NCBI RefSeq assembly: GCF_036017915.1
Contig: NZ_CP107929.1
Location: 2,511,501-2,575,500 of the forward strand
Direction: 5' to 3'
Length of the DNA: 64,000 bases
Source: Micromonospora sp. NBC_00421
GTDB lineage: Bacteria; Actinomycetota; Actinomycetes; Mycobacteriales; Micromonosporaceae
Each line of letters starts with the position of its first letter. Within the stretch, counting starts at the first letter, position 1. Position numbers and translations under genes: made by a program. The notes beneath the pieces were generated by a model. It worked only from the letters and a program-made list of their open reading frames with translations. It made no database searches and was not told the DNA's origin. Positions 36,351 through 46,501 of this stretch are shown here, one piece after another.

Positions 36351-38459
36351 TTAGCCGGCTACGTGGATGCCGGGGCGGCGGGAGGGGTCCGGTTCGCTCT
36401 TGCGGATGATCTCGCGGACCACCGGTGGGGTGTCGCCGCGGCCGAGGATCAGGTATCGGAGCAGGTGGGCGATGGGGTTTCCCTCGGACCACTCGAAGTG
36501 GGCGTGTGGCCGTACGCCGGTGCCGTCGCGCAGCGCCAGCAGGATCGCGGCGATCGCGTTCGGCACCGCCGGACTGCTGGCCCGCAGCACGCGGAACCCG
36601 CCCACCTCGGCCCCGTGCACCCACAGCACCTGGCTGAACTCCGACGGATCCACCACGTCGATCTCCAGGAAGAGCACGTCGGAGGCGCCCGGCACCGGGT
36701 TCATGCTCCGTTGCGCCCGCTCCTTGACCCGGTACTCCTTGAGCGCACCGGTGGCCCGCTTGTGGGCGATCAGGTGCAGCCGGCCGTCGTGGGCCAACGA
36801 CTCGGCGACGAACCGCCGGGCCGACTCGTCGAACTCGATCCGCTCGGCCCGCAGCTCGGTGGTCCGGGTGATCCGGGAGACCAGCGAGACCGCGACGATG
36901 CCGGCGATGAACAGCCCGGAGATGGCGATCCCGTCCGGCTTCTCGATCACGTTCTCGATCAGCGCGTAGAGCAGCACCGCGGTCAGCACCGTGAAGCCGA
37001 CCGCGGCGGGCCGGTGGCGCGCCCGCGCCGTCGCGATGGTCACCGCCACCGCTCCGGAGACCATCATCGCCAGGATGCCGGTGGCGTACGCGCCGGCCTG
37101 GGCGTTGACGTCCGCCCGGAAGGCGACGGTGATGACGATGCTGATCAGGGTGTAGACCAGGACCACCGGCCGGACCGCCCGACCCCACTCCGGTGCCATC
37201 CCGTACGACGGCAGGTAGCGCGGGACGATGTTGATCAGGCCAGCCATCGCCGACGCACCGGCGAACCAGAGGATCAACACGCTGCTGATGTCGTAGACCG
37301 TGCCGAACCCCTCGCCGAGGTGGGCGTGGGCCAGCCAGGCCAGTGCCCGCCCGTTCGCCGCGCCACCCGGCTGGAACTCCCGGGGCGGGATCAGCACGGT
37401 GGTGACGAACGCGGTGGCCAGCAGGTACACCGACATGATCAGCGCGGCGGCGGTGAGCAGCCGGCGGGTGTTGCGGATCCGCGCCGCCAGCCGCTGCTCG
37501 CGGTCCGCGCCCGCCCCGCGGACCAGGGGCATCATGCTCACCCCGGTCTCGAAACCGGACAGGCCGAGGACCAGCAGCGGGAAGGCCAGCACCGCCGGGC
37601 CGAGCAGGTCGCCGACGCCGGCGCCCCCGGCGGTCAGGGTGGCCGTCCAGTTCCGCACCGTGCCCGGGTCGGCGGCGATCTCGGCCAGGCCGGCGGCCAC
37701 GATCACCGCGTTGAGGCCGAGGAAGACCACCACCAGGGGTACGGCCACCAGCACCGCCTCGCTGAAGCCGAGCAGGAACACCCCGCCGAGGACGAGCAGC
37801 AGCGCCACAGTCACCAGCACGGCGACCCCGGTGCCGTGCGGTGCCGACGACGGCAGGTAGGGGTTCTCCAGCAGGTGCACCGTCGCGTCGGCGGCGGACA
37901 GCGTGATCGTGATGATCCACGAGGTGGCGACGAAACCGAGCAGCACCAGCACGAAGAGCTTGCCCCGCCAGAACGGCAGCAGCCGCTCCAGCATCGCCAC
38001 CGAACCCTGCCCGTGCGGGCTCTCCCGGGCGACCCGCCGGTACATCGGCAGCATCCCGCACAGGGTGAGCGCCACGATCAGCAGGGTGGCCAGCGGGGAG
38101 AGCGCCCCGGCTGCCAGCGCCGCGATACCCGGCAGGTAGGACAGGGTCGAGAAGTAGTCGACCCCGGTCAGGCACATCACCTGCCACCAGGGGTGCCGCC
38201 GCTGGCTGCCCTCCTCGGTCTCGGGGCCGACCGGTTGCACCCGGTACGCGAAGAGCCACCGGCGCAGCGCGCCACCGGGCCGCGCCGGCCGGGCATGGCT
38301 CTCCACGCACTCCGGCAACCGCACCGGTCCCGGTCGGGTGCGCTCACCCTGCCCGGCGTCCCGGGCCTCGCGCAGCGCCCGCCCGTGACCCGACGGCGGG
38401 GCACTCCCCCGTCGTTCCCGGGTCCGCCGTTCCCGCGCGCCGTCCCGCCCGTCCGCCAT
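36351..38459 (-). CDS. APC-superfamily permease with large soluble tail
   Basis: 702 residues. The first about 90 are Arg-rich and cytosolic. About 12 transmembrane helices follow, beginning with [28 protein letters not shown] near 90, an APC-type first helix with unwound Gly-rich segment. From about residue 500 an about 200-residue soluble domain follows ([53 protein letters not shown]). The combination resembles KUP/amino-acid permease-like proteins of actinobacteria. Substrate unknown (amino acid or potassium). The start is uncertain: several GTG/ATG codons lie upstream in frame to 39062. It is followed by C-rich tract and repeat copy 4. Confidence 0.78.
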   Translation of the reverse strand: MADGRDGARERRTRERRGSAPPSGHGRALREARDAGQGERTRPGPVRLPECVESHARPARPGGALRRWLFAYRVQPVGPETEEGSQRRHPWWQVMCLTGVDYFSTLSYLPGIAALAAGALSPLATLLIVALTLCGMLPMYRRVARESPHGQGSVAMLERLLPFWRGKLFVLVLLGFVATSWIITITLSAADATVHLLENPYLPSSAPHGTGVAVLVTVALLLVLGGVFLLGFSEAVLVAVPLVVVFLGLNAVIVAAGLAEIAADPGTVRNWTATLTAGGAGVGDLLGPAVLAFPLLVLGLSGFETGVSMMPLVRGAGADREQRLAARIRNTRRLLTAAALIMSVYLLATAFVTTVLIPPREFQPGGAANGRALAWLAHAHLGEGFGTVYDISSVLILWFAGASAMAGLINIVPRYLPSYGMAPEWGRAVRPVVLVYTLISIVITVAFRADVNAQAGAYATGILAMMVSGAVAVTIATARARHRPAAVGFTVLTAVLLYALIENVIEKPDGIAISGLFIAGIVAVSLVSRITRTTELRAERIEFDESARRFVAESLAHDGRLHLIAHKRATGALKEYRVKERAQRSMNPVPGASDVLFLEIDVVDPSEFSQVLWVHGAEVGGFRVLRASSPAVPNAIAAILLALRDGTGVRPHAHFEWSEGNPIAHLLRYLILGRGDTPPVVREIIRKSEPDPSRRPGIHVAG

Positions 38460-38587
38460 CCCCCGACCGCCCTCGTAGCCCCTCTCCCGACGGTAGGCGC
38501 TGAACGTGGTCGCCCCGGCCGGAACACGGGAAGCCAGACGCCCGCCCCCGGCGGAACGGTCGGTCGGGAAGCGGGCAGCGCGGGCCG

Positions 38588-38998
38588 TCAGGTGGGGCGG
38601 GGGCCGTCCGGCGGTGTGGTGGGCAGGGCCGCCAGCAGGGCATCGGGGTCGGCAACCGTCACCGTGGCCGCCGGATGGCGCAGCCACCGGCCGGGGGCCA
38701 GCCCCGGCACCGGCGAGCCGAAACGCAGGCACACCCCGGCCGTGGTGTCGGTCCCGAAGGTCACCCCACGATCGGCAAGCGACAGGTGCGGCCCGACCAC
38801 CCGCCACCAGCGGTACGGCCCACCGGGCTGGACACCGACCACGTTCGTCCGCGCGGTACGCAGCCGCCAGGGGCCGAACCGGATCGCCACCGTCTCGTCG
38901 TCGACCACCACGGCGCAGGTCTGCGGCCGGATGCCGAGCAGCGCCAGCGGCACCCGGAACGTCGGGTCGAACCGGAACGCGAACCGGTGTACGGGCAT
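38588..38998 (-). CDS. Conserved actinobacterial protein of unknown function
   Basis: 136 residues, no transmembrane segment. It has several beta-strand-like stretches ([50 protein letters not shown]) and a C-terminal PDALLAAL helix. I recognise this layout in mycobacterial and micromonosporal hypothetical proteins but cannot assign a function. It is separated by 128 bases from the chosen permease start. Confidence 0.6.
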   Translation of the reverse strand: MPVHRFAFRFDPTFRVPLALLGIRPQTCAVVVDDETVAIRFGPWRLRTARTNVVGVQPGGPYRWWRVVGPHLSLADRGVTFGTDTTAGVCLRFGSPVPGLAPGRWLRHPAATVTVADPDALLAALPTTPPDGPRPT

Positions 38999-39159
38999 GA
39001 CCGCCGGGTACCCGGAGCGCGCCGCGCGACACCCGCCCGGACGAACGACGCCTGTGGGTCATGGCGCGGGTCGGTGCCGACGGCGTCGAACGCCCCGGAC
39101 GGGCCGGTGCCCGGACGGGCCACGTACCCGATCCGACCGGGTGCCGGTGGGACGCGGTA

Positions 39160-39909
39160 TCAGGTCAGGGCGCGGGTCCAGTCGTCGACGTGTGCGCTCA
39201 GGTGATCGGCGACCGACCGCCAGTAGGGGCCGTCCTCGGCGTGGATCCGGGCCCAGGGCTGCACCCCACGCCGGGCACCGTCACGCAGCAGGTCGTACAT
39301 GGCGCGGGCGCGGGGGCCGAGGGTCGCGGCGAGCGCGGGACGCTCCGCCGCCGGCAGGCCGTACCCGTCGACCAGGACGCGCAGCCGGTGGGCCGACTCC
39401 GGCACCGGCCGGTCGGGGCGCATCCCGGTCATCGCCTGGGCGGCGTACGCCAGCTCCCACCGGCGGGTGCCGGGGCCGGCGCCGTCCCAGTCGATCAACA
39501 CCCAGCCGCGCGGAGCCCGGACCAGGTTCCACGGTGCCGCGTCGTGGTGGCAGAGCAGGTCCGTGCCGTCGGGGCGGATCGGCACCTGCCAGCGGGCCGA
39601 CATCGGGGGCACGAAGTCCACGACCGCGTGGTGCAGGTCGGCCAGCAGCCGGCCGATCGAGGCCAGCTCCGCCGTCGGGTACAGGCCGGAGGGGTGACCA
39701 AGCTCCCCCGGCACGTACTCCAGCACCTGGCGGCCCTGGTCGTCGCGACCCAGCGGGCGGGGCGCACCGTCGAAGCCGACGTCGTGCAGGTGGGTCAGCA
39801 GGGCGTCGACGGCATCGGTCCACGGGCCGACCGGCCGGCGGACGGTGTCACCGACCCGGACCACGCCGGTGGTGACGTTGCCGGGCAGCGGCTGTTCGTC
39901 GGGGCGCAT
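39160..39909 (-). CDS. Aminoglycoside-phosphotransferase-fold protein
   Basis: 249 residues. The catalytic loop is [13 protein letters not shown] near residue 121 and the metal-binding motif [15 protein letters not shown] near 139. The N-terminal nucleotide lobe is short. The start at 39909 was chosen because upstream sequence is Arg/Pro-rich. It is a second APH-fold gene within 5 kb, but only distantly similar to the one at 34779. The substrate is unknown. Confidence 0.8.
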   Translation of the reverse strand: MRPDEQPLPGNVTTGVVRVGDTVRRPVGPWTDAVDALLTHLHDVGFDGAPRPLGRDDQGRQVLEYVPGELGHPSGLYPTAELASIGRLLADLHHAVVDFVPPMSARWQVPIRPDGTDLLCHHDAAPWNLVRAPRGWVLIDWDGAGPGTRRWELAYAAQAMTGMRPDRPVPESAHRLRVLVDGYGLPAAERPALAATLGPRARAMYDLLRDGARRGVQPWARIHAEDGPYWRSVADHLSAHVDDWTRALT

Positions 39910-39986
39910 CCCGCCATCCTGGCCGAACGGACGCGTCCCCGCGCGCCGGTTTCCCGGCGCGCGGGGACCCCCCCCCGTCCCGGCTG

Positions 39987-40757
39987 CTACTGCAGGAACG
40001 CCCCCAGCGGTGACAGCAGCAGCCGGCCGAGCGCCGCGGCATTGTCGTCCAGCCGGGTGCGCTCGCCGTCTCGGGCCTGCGGGTCGTGCCGGCAACGCCA
40101 GATCTTCTGCGCGTTACGCCAGGCCACGTCCCTGGTGTACTCGACCAGTTCGCCCTGGTACCAGTCGTCGATGTCGCCGTTGAGCATGTCGAGCAGCAGT
40201 TGCCACCGCTCCAGGTAGCCCCGCCGCAGCGACGGGATCTTGTCGGCGAAGATGTCGTTGATCTTCAGGTAGTCGCGGTGCTGCTCGGTGCCGTCCACCG
40301 GCTCGGACTCCAGGTGGTCGAACGTGGTCACCAGGGCGAACGGCAGGTCGAAGTTGATGTGCGCGTTCACCCCCGCCGCCGCCGACGGCAACGGCCGGGC
40401 GTCCGGGCCGCGCATCCGCTTGAACAAGCAGGACCAGGCGCGCGGGGTGGTCGGGCTCGACTCGGTCCACAACCGCATCGCGTCGAAGTAGCGGGCGGCG
40501 AACTCCACGTCCAGCCGGGACAGGAACACCGGGTCGGCGAAGTAGTCGTCGTAGAGCCCCTCCAACACCCGGCTGGTGATGGTCAGGTAGAGCCGGTTGA
40601 AGTCGGCCAGCGGGCAGCTCTGCTGCAGCGGTGGCAGCCGGACCAGCAGGTCCTGGAGCTTGGTCAGGTGGTCGACCACCGCCGGCACGTCCTCCGGGTG
40701 GTCGGCGAGCAGGTCGACGATATCCGCGTGGACGGGGCCCCAGACCGGTTCCCTCAT
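39987..40757 (-). CDS. DUF5995 family protein
   Basis: 256 residues, mainly helical. It matches DUF5995: NRLYLTITSRVLEGLYDDYFADPVFLSRLDVEFAARYFDAMRLW pattern near 54-97, NAHINFDLPFAL near 130, and GYLERWQLLLDMLNGDIDDW near 180. Conserved HINxD and D residues suggest a metal or phospholipase-like site; no activity is known to me. It stands alone with its own start, 118 bases after the LAL regulator stop. Confidence 0.78.
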   Translation of the reverse strand: MREPVWGPVHADIVDLLADHPEDVPAVVDHLTKLQDLLVRLPPLQQSCPLADFNRLYLTITSRVLEGLYDDYFADPVFLSRLDVEFAARYFDAMRLWTESSPTTPRAWSCLFKRMRGPDARPLPSAAAGVNAHINFDLPFALVTTFDHLESEPVDGTEQHRDYLKINDIFADKIPSLRRGYLERWQLLLDMLNGDIDDWYQGELVEYTRDVAWRNAQKIWRCRHDPQARDGERTRLDDNAAALGRLLLSPLGAFLQ

Positions 40758-40875
40758 GTCTCCTCCACAGTGGTCGGGGCAGCGCCGCGCCGTCGTTGTC
40801 GATAGACAGCCTGTCAGCGTCGGTGTGGCACCGGATCAGTAGAACGACGTATTCGCCGCCGCGCCTGACGTACGC

Positions 40876-43872
40876 TCACTCGCCCCGGTTACGCAGGTGG
40901 ATGGCGCTGGCCTGGACCCGGGTCCGGACCTGGAGCTTGTCGAAGATGTGCGACACGTGTACGCCGATGGTCCGTTCACTGATGAACAACAGCTGGCCGA
41001 TCTCCCGGTTGGTCAGCCCTTCGGCCACCGCGGCGAGCACCTCACGTTCCCGCGCGGTCAGCATCGCCAGTTCGTCCACGTCCGGGCCGACGGGGGCGGC
41101 GGCCCGGTCCGCCCCGACCGGGCGGGCCGGTCCTGCCTCCGCTGAGCGCCCGTTGCCCGCCCGGGAACGCGGGACGCGGGCCGGCCGCGCGGGCGGGGTG
41201 CGATCGGTCAACTCCACCCGGGCCCGTCCGGCCAGCGTCCTGATCTCGCTGGTCAGTGGCACCGCACCCAGGCTCGACGCCATCTCGTGCGCCTCCCGCA
41301 GCAGGGTGCCCACCGTACTGCGGCGGCCACGGCGGGCCAGCAACGCCTCGGCCTGGCGCAGCCGCGAGTAGGCCGCCGGATAGGGGTGGTGCCGCCTGTC
41401 CCACTGGATCGCAGACCGGGCCCAGGCGTCCGGGTCGCCCCGACCGTCGAGCCGGGTCAACTCGGCCCGGCTCAGCGCCAGGAAGCCCTCGGCGTTGAGC
41501 CGGACCGGCCCGGCCGCCGTCGCGCCCTTGCTGGCCACCCGCTCGAGCGCGTCGCGCAGCCGGCGGACCGCCGTGGGGTCCACCGCGACGGTACGACTGG
41601 CGTGCGCCTCGGCCTCGGCCCGCAGCCCGTGCCAGGCCAGCGTGCCCAGCAGCACCACGTCGTCGGAGCGGCTCTCGGTCAGGCCCCGCTGTACCGCCTG
41701 CCGGGCCACGTCGTGCCGGCCCTGCCACATCGCCAGTCCGGCGCGCAGGATCAGCATCGGCAGCACGTGTCGGGGTGCGCCACCACCGGCGAGCATGGTC
41801 GCCACCGCCTCCAGGTCCCGGTCGGACGCCTCGACGTCGCCGTATCCGACGGAGAGCCGGCAGCGGGCCAGCAGCAGCTCCACCGCGTCGGCGCCGGACG
41901 GGCGGTGCCGCAGTGCCGCCGCGACCACCTTCTCCGCCTCCGCCCACTGCCCGACCCGGAACAGCCCGTTGGTGGCGATGGCCAGCAGCCGGGTCTCGTA
42001 GGTACGGCCCAACCCCAGCTCGGCGACCCGTTCGGCACCCCGGCGGGCCACCACCACCCCCTCCTCCAGGATGTTCAGCGGCCCGGTCATCAGCTCCGCC
42101 AGATGCAGGTACGCGCAGGCCACGTCCTCCGGGCCACCGGAACGCTCGGCGGTCTCCAGGGCCCGGCGGACCACGGCCAGGCCCGCGTCCGGGTCCTCCA
42201 GGAACGCCTCGCTGAAGCCCAGCGCGGAGCTGGCCAGCACCACTTCGGTGGTGCTGCCGTCGACCGTCGCGGCCAGGTCCAGCGCCTCCCGGGCGCGCTG
42301 CCCGGCGTCGGCGTACCGGCCCAGGTGCAGCAACAGCTCCGCCAGCCGGGCGGCGGCGGTGGCCCGTTCCCGGCTGGTGCAGTCGGCGGCTTCCAGCACG
42401 CTGCGGTATTCCGCCTCGGCGGGGGCGGACCGGCCCGCCGCAGCGAGGTAGCGGGCCCGTTGGATGCGCCACCCGCAGGACGGATCGAGCGGCTCGCCTC
42501 CGGTCAGTTCGGCCAGCAGGGACAGGGCACGGGCGTGCTCACCGCTCTGGTGGGCGGTCTCGGCGGCGCGTTCCAGCAGCGCCGCCCGGTCCACCTCCGG
42601 CGGTACGCCCGCCGGGCCACGGGCCGGGGTCGCGGCCAGTTGCAAGGCCACCGACCAGTGCCGATGTGCCTCGGCGAAGCCGTGCAGCCGTTCGGCCTCC
42701 CTGGCGGCGGCCATCGCCGCCGGCAGGGCCCGCCCCGGTTCGCCGGCCAACCGCCAGTGGTGCGCCAGGCGAGCCTGGTGCAGCTGCGCCGGGGCCCGGG
42801 TGAGCGCCTCGGCGTAGCGGCGGTGCAGGCCGGCGCGCTCCGCCGGGAGCAGTTCGTGGGCGAGCACCTCGGCGACCAGCCGGTGTCGTAACCGGTAACC
42901 GTCGTCCGCGCCGACCAGCAGCCGGTGGGCCACCGCCTCCCGAAGTGCCTCGATCAGCTCCGCCTCGGGCAGGCCGAGCACCTCGGCGAGCAACCAGTGC
43001 TCGACCGGTTCGACACCGACGGCCACCGCGTGCACCGCCGCATGCGCGGGCCGGGGCAACGCGTCCACCCGGGACAGGAAGATCTCACGCAGCGTGTCGG
43101 ACAGCCCGTCGCGGCCGTCGCGCAGGTCACGGGCGAGTTCCTCGACCACGAACGGGTTGCCGCCACTGCGCTGCCAGATCTGGTCGGCGGCCTCCGACGT
43201 CAGCGGCGTACCGACGATCTCGGCGGCCAACAGGTCGGTGTCGGCCCGGTCGAGCGGGGCCAGATCGAGCACCTGCACCGACCGTAGCCGGCGCAGCTCG
43301 GTGAGCACCCGACGCAGCGGGTGGGCACCCTGCAGGGACTCGGCCCGGACCGCCGCCAGCACCGACAGTTGCAGGTCACCCAGGCCGGCGAGCAGATAGA
43401 GCAGCAGTTGCCGGGTGGTCCGGTCCACCCACTGGAGATCGTCGAGGACGAGCACCAACGGGCGCCCCTCGGCGATCATGCCCAGCCCCCGGGAGACCCG
43501 CTCCAGCAGCGCCCCGGCGCTGTCCGCGCCCGCGGTCTCCTCGACGAAGGTACGTAACAGGCTGCGCACCGCCGACGAGGTCCGGGCCTGACCGGTGGCG
43601 AGGTCGGCGTCGTAGCGGCGCAGCGCCTGGAGCACCGGGTGCAGTGGGGAGGCGTCGCCGATGTCCAGGCAGGAGCCGGTGAGCACCACCGCCCCGGCGG
43701 CCCGCAGCCGTGCCGCGGCCTCGCTGAGCAGCCGGGTCTTGCCCACCCCGCTCTCACCGGTGACGAAGACCGCGGCGGTCTGCCCGGGGTCGATGTCGTG
43801 GTGGAGCGCGGCGCACAGCACCGTCAGCTGGTCGGCGCGGCCGACGAGCGGTGCGTCCACATCGCTGACCAT
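40876..43872 (-). CDS. LuxR-family LAL regulator with AAA ATPase
   Basis: 998 residues. An N-terminal ATPase domain has Walker A GESGVGKTRLL near residue 38 and Walker B LVLVLDDLQWVD near 140. A long middle of TPR-like helical repeats (about 350-900) and a C-terminal LuxR HTH (LTAREREVLAAVAEGLTNREIG to VRTRVQASAIHLRNRGE, about 930-998) follow. LAL proteins are ATP-dependent activators, often of sugar use or antibiotic clusters. A -10 element TAGGCT (complement of 43879-43884) lies six bases before the ATG, predicting a leaderless message. It is divergent from an adenylate cyclase-ATPase gene. Confidence 0.92.
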   Translation of the reverse strand: MVSDVDAPLVGRADQLTVLCAALHHDIDPGQTAAVFVTGESGVGKTRLLSEAAARLRAAGAVVLTGSCLDIGDASPLHPVLQALRRYDADLATGQARTSSAVRSLLRTFVEETAGADSAGALLERVSRGLGMIAEGRPLVLVLDDLQWVDRTTRQLLLYLLAGLGDLQLSVLAAVRAESLQGAHPLRRVLTELRRLRSVQVLDLAPLDRADTDLLAAEIVGTPLTSEAADQIWQRSGGNPFVVEELARDLRDGRDGLSDTLREIFLSRVDALPRPAHAAVHAVAVGVEPVEHWLLAEVLGLPEAELIEALREAVAHRLLVGADDGYRLRHRLVAEVLAHELLPAERAGLHRRYAEALTRAPAQLHQARLAHHWRLAGEPGRALPAAMAAAREAERLHGFAEAHRHWSVALQLAATPARGPAGVPPEVDRAALLERAAETAHQSGEHARALSLLAELTGGEPLDPSCGWRIQRARYLAAAGRSAPAEAEYRSVLEAADCTSRERATAAARLAELLLHLGRYADAGQRAREALDLAATVDGSTTEVVLASSALGFSEAFLEDPDAGLAVVRRALETAERSGGPEDVACAYLHLAELMTGPLNILEEGVVVARRGAERVAELGLGRTYETRLLAIATNGLFRVGQWAEAEKVVAAALRHRPSGADAVELLLARCRLSVGYGDVEASDRDLEAVATMLAGGGAPRHVLPMLILRAGLAMWQGRHDVARQAVQRGLTESRSDDVVLLGTLAWHGLRAEAEAHASRTVAVDPTAVRRLRDALERVASKGATAAGPVRLNAEGFLALSRAELTRLDGRGDPDAWARSAIQWDRRHHPYPAAYSRLRQAEALLARRGRRSTVGTLLREAHEMASSLGAVPLTSEIRTLAGRARVELTDRTPPARPARVPRSRAGNGRSAEAGPARPVGADRAAAPVGPDVDELAMLTAREREVLAAVAEGLTNREIGQLLFISERTIGVHVSHIFDKLQVRTRVQASAIHLRNRGE

Positions 43873-43878
43873 GCCCGC

Positions 43879-43884
43879 AGCCTA
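43879..43884 (-). promoter_or_regulatory. -10 element for leaderless LAL transcript
   Basis: TAGGCT on the minus strand lies six bases before the LAL ATG at 43872. No Shine-Dalgarno sequence precedes the start, supporting leaderless expression. No good -35 is visible. Confidence 0.45.
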
Positions 43885-44005
43885 GTCACAGGTCCCCGCA
43901 CCCTTCTACGGGCTTAATACGTCACCGGTACCTCTCGCGTCGACATTGCGACTAAAGGTGGCGCCCGGCCGACATACGTCGTTCGGCAGATCCCCCGTCG
44001 GTCCG

Positions 44006-44038
44006 GTGGTGGGAGTCTCCGAACGTCGGAGACACCAC
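44006..44038. promoter_or_regulatory. Dyad operator or hairpin in divergent promoter
   Basis: GTCTCCGA (44015-44022) and TCGGAGAC (44026-44033) form perfect eight-base arms around ACG. Outer GTGGT (44006-44010) and ACCAC (44034-44038) extend it with a four-base bulge. It lies 22 bases before the cyclase ATG, within the shared region with the LAL gene. It could bind a dimeric regulator or form a 5' hairpin. Confidence 0.55.
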
Positions 44039-44059
44039 TGCGGGGGAAGGGTGGGTGGG

Positions 44060-46324
44060 ATGCCACTGTCCACGGTCGGCACCGGTCGGAAAGACGTCAC
44101 CACGACGCCCTGGCCGGTGCCGCAGGAACGACGCACGCTGACCGTGCTCTTCGCCGACATCGTCGGCTCGACCGCACTGACCGAACGGCTCGACCCGGAG
44201 GACGTCCGGGCGGTGCAGTTCGCCTACTTCGACATCGTGGCGGGGGTACTACGCCGCTGGCAGGGCACGGTGGAGAAGTACGTCGGCGACGCGGTGATGG
44301 CGTTGTTCGGGGCGCGTACCTCCGACGGGCTGGACGGCTACCGGGCCGTGCGGGCCGCCCTGGAGATCCAGGCCGCGCTGGAGCGGCGGGTGTTGCCCGG
44401 CGGGGTCACGCTGCGGGTCCGGGTCGGCGTCGCCACCGGTGAGGCGGTGGTCGACCTGGCCGCCGTCCGCGACGGCGGCCACGGCATGGCCTCCGGCGCG
44501 GTCCTCACCACCGCCGCCCGTATCCAGGAGTACGCCCCGGCGGGTGGGGTGGTCGTCTGCGCCGCCACCCACCGGGCCACCGCCGGCCTGGTCGACCAGC
44601 ACGCCCTCGCCCCGGCCAGCCTCACCGGCAAGGCGTTGCCTGTCGACGTCTGGCGGGTCACCCGCACGACACATCCGCGCCCGACCCACCACCACGGCCC
44701 GCTGATCGGCCGACGCCGAGAGGTCGCCACCGCGCACGACCAGCTCACCCGGGCGGCCCGGGAACACCGTCCACGGTGGGTGGCCCTGGTCGGCCCGGAC
44801 GGCATCGGTCGCAGCCGGCTGCTGGCCGAGCTACGCCACCGGCTACCGGAGGTCGACGGCACACCGGTGCGCTGGGCGGTGGCGCACTGCCCGCCGTACC
44901 CGGAGCGGGTGTACGGGCCGGTCGCGGAGTTGCTGCGGGACGTGGCGGGACTGGCCGCCACCGACCCGGCGGAGGCGGTCCACGCCCGGCTGGCCGCCCT
45001 GGTCGACGGTCTGGTCCCACCACACCAGCTCGCGGCGACGGTGGCGGCGCTGGCCGCGCTGCTGGCCGCCCCGGACCGCTCGGCGGTCACCGGTGCGGCG
45101 TCGGTGCGCCGGGTACTGCTCGCTTTGGCGGCCCGCCGCCCGGTGGTGGTCGGCGTGGACGACCTGGACCGGGCCGCCCCCGAACTGGGGCACTTCCTGC
45201 ACTCGCTGTTCGCCGCCGCGACCGCCCGGGGGCTGCCGTTGGCGGTGCTGGCCACCCACCGGCCGGACCACACGGACCCGCTGCCCGTGCCGGCGCACCA
45301 CCACCCGGTGAAGCTGCCGCCGTTGAGCACCATCCACACCGGCCGGTTGCTGCGCCGCCTGCTCGCCCACGCCGGCCAGCCGGTGGCGGACGTCGCCCGG
45401 CTGGTGCCACTGGTCGCCGGCCGCCCCGGCTACGCCACCGCCTACGTCGACGCCGCACCGCGGCCCGACGGCGACGCCGCACCGCGGCCCGACGGCGACG
45501 CGACGACGCGGACCACGTCGCACCGGTCGGCCGAGCCGGCGCTGCCCGAGTCGCTCCGCCGGCGCGCCGCCGCGCGGCTGGACCGGTGCGACGGCCCGCA
45601 CCGGGCGGTACTGATGGCCGCCGCGACGATCGACGGTGAATTCACCGCGTCGACCGTGGCCGGGCTGCTCGACTGGACACCCGGACGGACGGCGGACGCC
45701 CTGCGCCGGCTCACCTGCGCCGGTCTGGTCCAGCCCGGTCCGCGTGGCGGGCACGTCATCGCCGACCCGGCCCTGCGCCGCTGCGCGTACGACCGGCTGC
45801 CCCGGACGTTGCGCGCCGACTTCGCCCGACGCACCGGGTCCACCCGCCCGGCCGCTCACACCCGGCAGGTCGAGCCCGGCCGGCAGGTCGAGCCCGGCCG
45901 TCGGGCTGGGAGCGGCCAGCCGGCCCGGACCGGCCGGTCGACCATGTCCATCCGGCCGACAGGGGCGACCGTGACCACGGCCCCCGAACCGCAACCGGCC
46001 ACGGGCAGTGCGGCGAGCGGCCGGGGACCGGATCTCAGGCGGAGCGGTCCGGGTCCGGCTTCCGGAGCCGGGCGGACCCGGGTCGGGCCGACGCCGGTCG
46101 ACCGGCGGGCGGGGGCGTTCGACGGCCACGGTCCACGGCCGGTCGACACCGACGTCCCTCGCACGGGAGCCACCGTCGTGCCGCTGCCGTCCCCTGGCGT
46201 CGCTGTTCCGACGTCCCGCAGGGCCGCTGTTCCGACCGGTGCCCGGCCGGGGACCGGTGGCCGGCGACGACGTGGGGAGGGGATGCCGCACCCCGCCGTA
46301 CCGTTACCGGCACGGGCCGCCTGA
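44060..46324 (+). CDS. Class III adenylate cyclase fused to AAA-type ATPase
   Basis: 754 residues. The cyclase domain (about 30-200) has metal ligands in LTVLFADIVGSTALTERL and YVGDAVMALFG, the substrate-binding lysine in VEKYVGD, and GVATGEAV. The following STAND-like ATPase starts LIGRRREVATAHDQL; its Walker A reads GPDGIGRSRLL, with arginine in place of the catalytic lysine, and Walker B VVVGVDDLD. The middle contains a duplicated PRPDGDAA segment. The last about 200 residues are low-complexity Arg/Pro/Gly. The ATG at 44060 has a G-rich site. Divergent from the LAL gene; signalling partner unknown. Confidence 0.82.
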   Translation: MPLSTVGTGRKDVTTTPWPVPQERRTLTVLFADIVGSTALTERLDPEDVRAVQFAYFDIVAGVLRRWQGTVEKYVGDAVMALFGARTSDGLDGYRAVRAALEIQAALERRVLPGGVTLRVRVGVATGEAVVDLAAVRDGGHGMASGAVLTTAARIQEYAPAGGVVVCAATHRATAGLVDQHALAPASLTGKALPVDVWRVTRTTHPRPTHHHGPLIGRRREVATAHDQLTRAAREHRPRWVALVGPDGIGRSRLLAELRHRLPEVDGTPVRWAVAHCPPYPERVYGPVAELLRDVAGLAATDPAEAVHARLAALVDGLVPPHQLAATVAALAALLAAPDRSAVTGAASVRRVLLALAARRPVVVGVDDLDRAAPELGHFLHSLFAAATARGLPLAVLATHRPDHTDPLPVPAHHHPVKLPPLSTIHTGRLLRRLLAHAGQPVADVARLVPLVAGRPGYATAYVDAAPRPDGDAAPRPDGDATTRTTSHRSAEPALPESLRRRAAARLDRCDGPHRAVLMAAATIDGEFTASTVAGLLDWTPGRTADALRRLTCAGLVQPGPRGGHVIADPALRRCAYDRLPRTLRADFARRTGSTRPAAHTRQVEPGRQVEPGRRAGSGQPARTGRSTMSIRPTGATVTTAPEPQPATGSAASGRGPDLRRSGPGPASGAGRTRVGPTPVDRRAGAFDGHGPRPVDTDVPRTGATVVPLPSPGVAVPTSRRAAVPTGARPGTGGRRRRGEGMPHPAVPLPARAA

Positions 46325-46416
46325 CGGTCGGCCCGCCCACCGCATCCTGTGGAGCAGGCGCCGCGCGCCGGGCACGGCGTCGTGCTGCCGTTCGCGTCCC
46401 GCCGGCCGACGCGTGC

Positions 46417-46488
46417 CAGCCGACCGACGCCTACCAGCCGGTCGACGCGTCCCAGCCGGTCGACGTCTGTCAGCCGGTCGACGCCTAC
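46417..46488. repeat. Four 18-base tandem repeats
   Basis: Four units starting CAGCCGGTCGAC (46417, 46435, 46453, 46471) plus a partial fifth lie in the 177 bases between the cyclase gene and the ABC operon end. The 18-base period is a multiple of three, so it may be a decayed coding tail; no start or protein family is recognised. Confidence 0.75.
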
Positions 46489-46501
46489 CAGCCGCCGTCC
46501 G

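Noticed and set aside
36370..39875. Long plus-strand open frame of more than 1,000 codons opposite the permease
   Set aside because: It is the antisense frame of GC-rich coding DNA: Arg/Pro/Gln/His-rich, no domain pattern, and it crosses several minus-strand genes with clear families.
34779..39909. The two APH-fold genes as antibiotic resistance genes for the cluster product
   Set aside because: The APH fold is shared by many small-molecule kinases; neither gene is in a cluster operon and nothing shows an aminoglycoside product.
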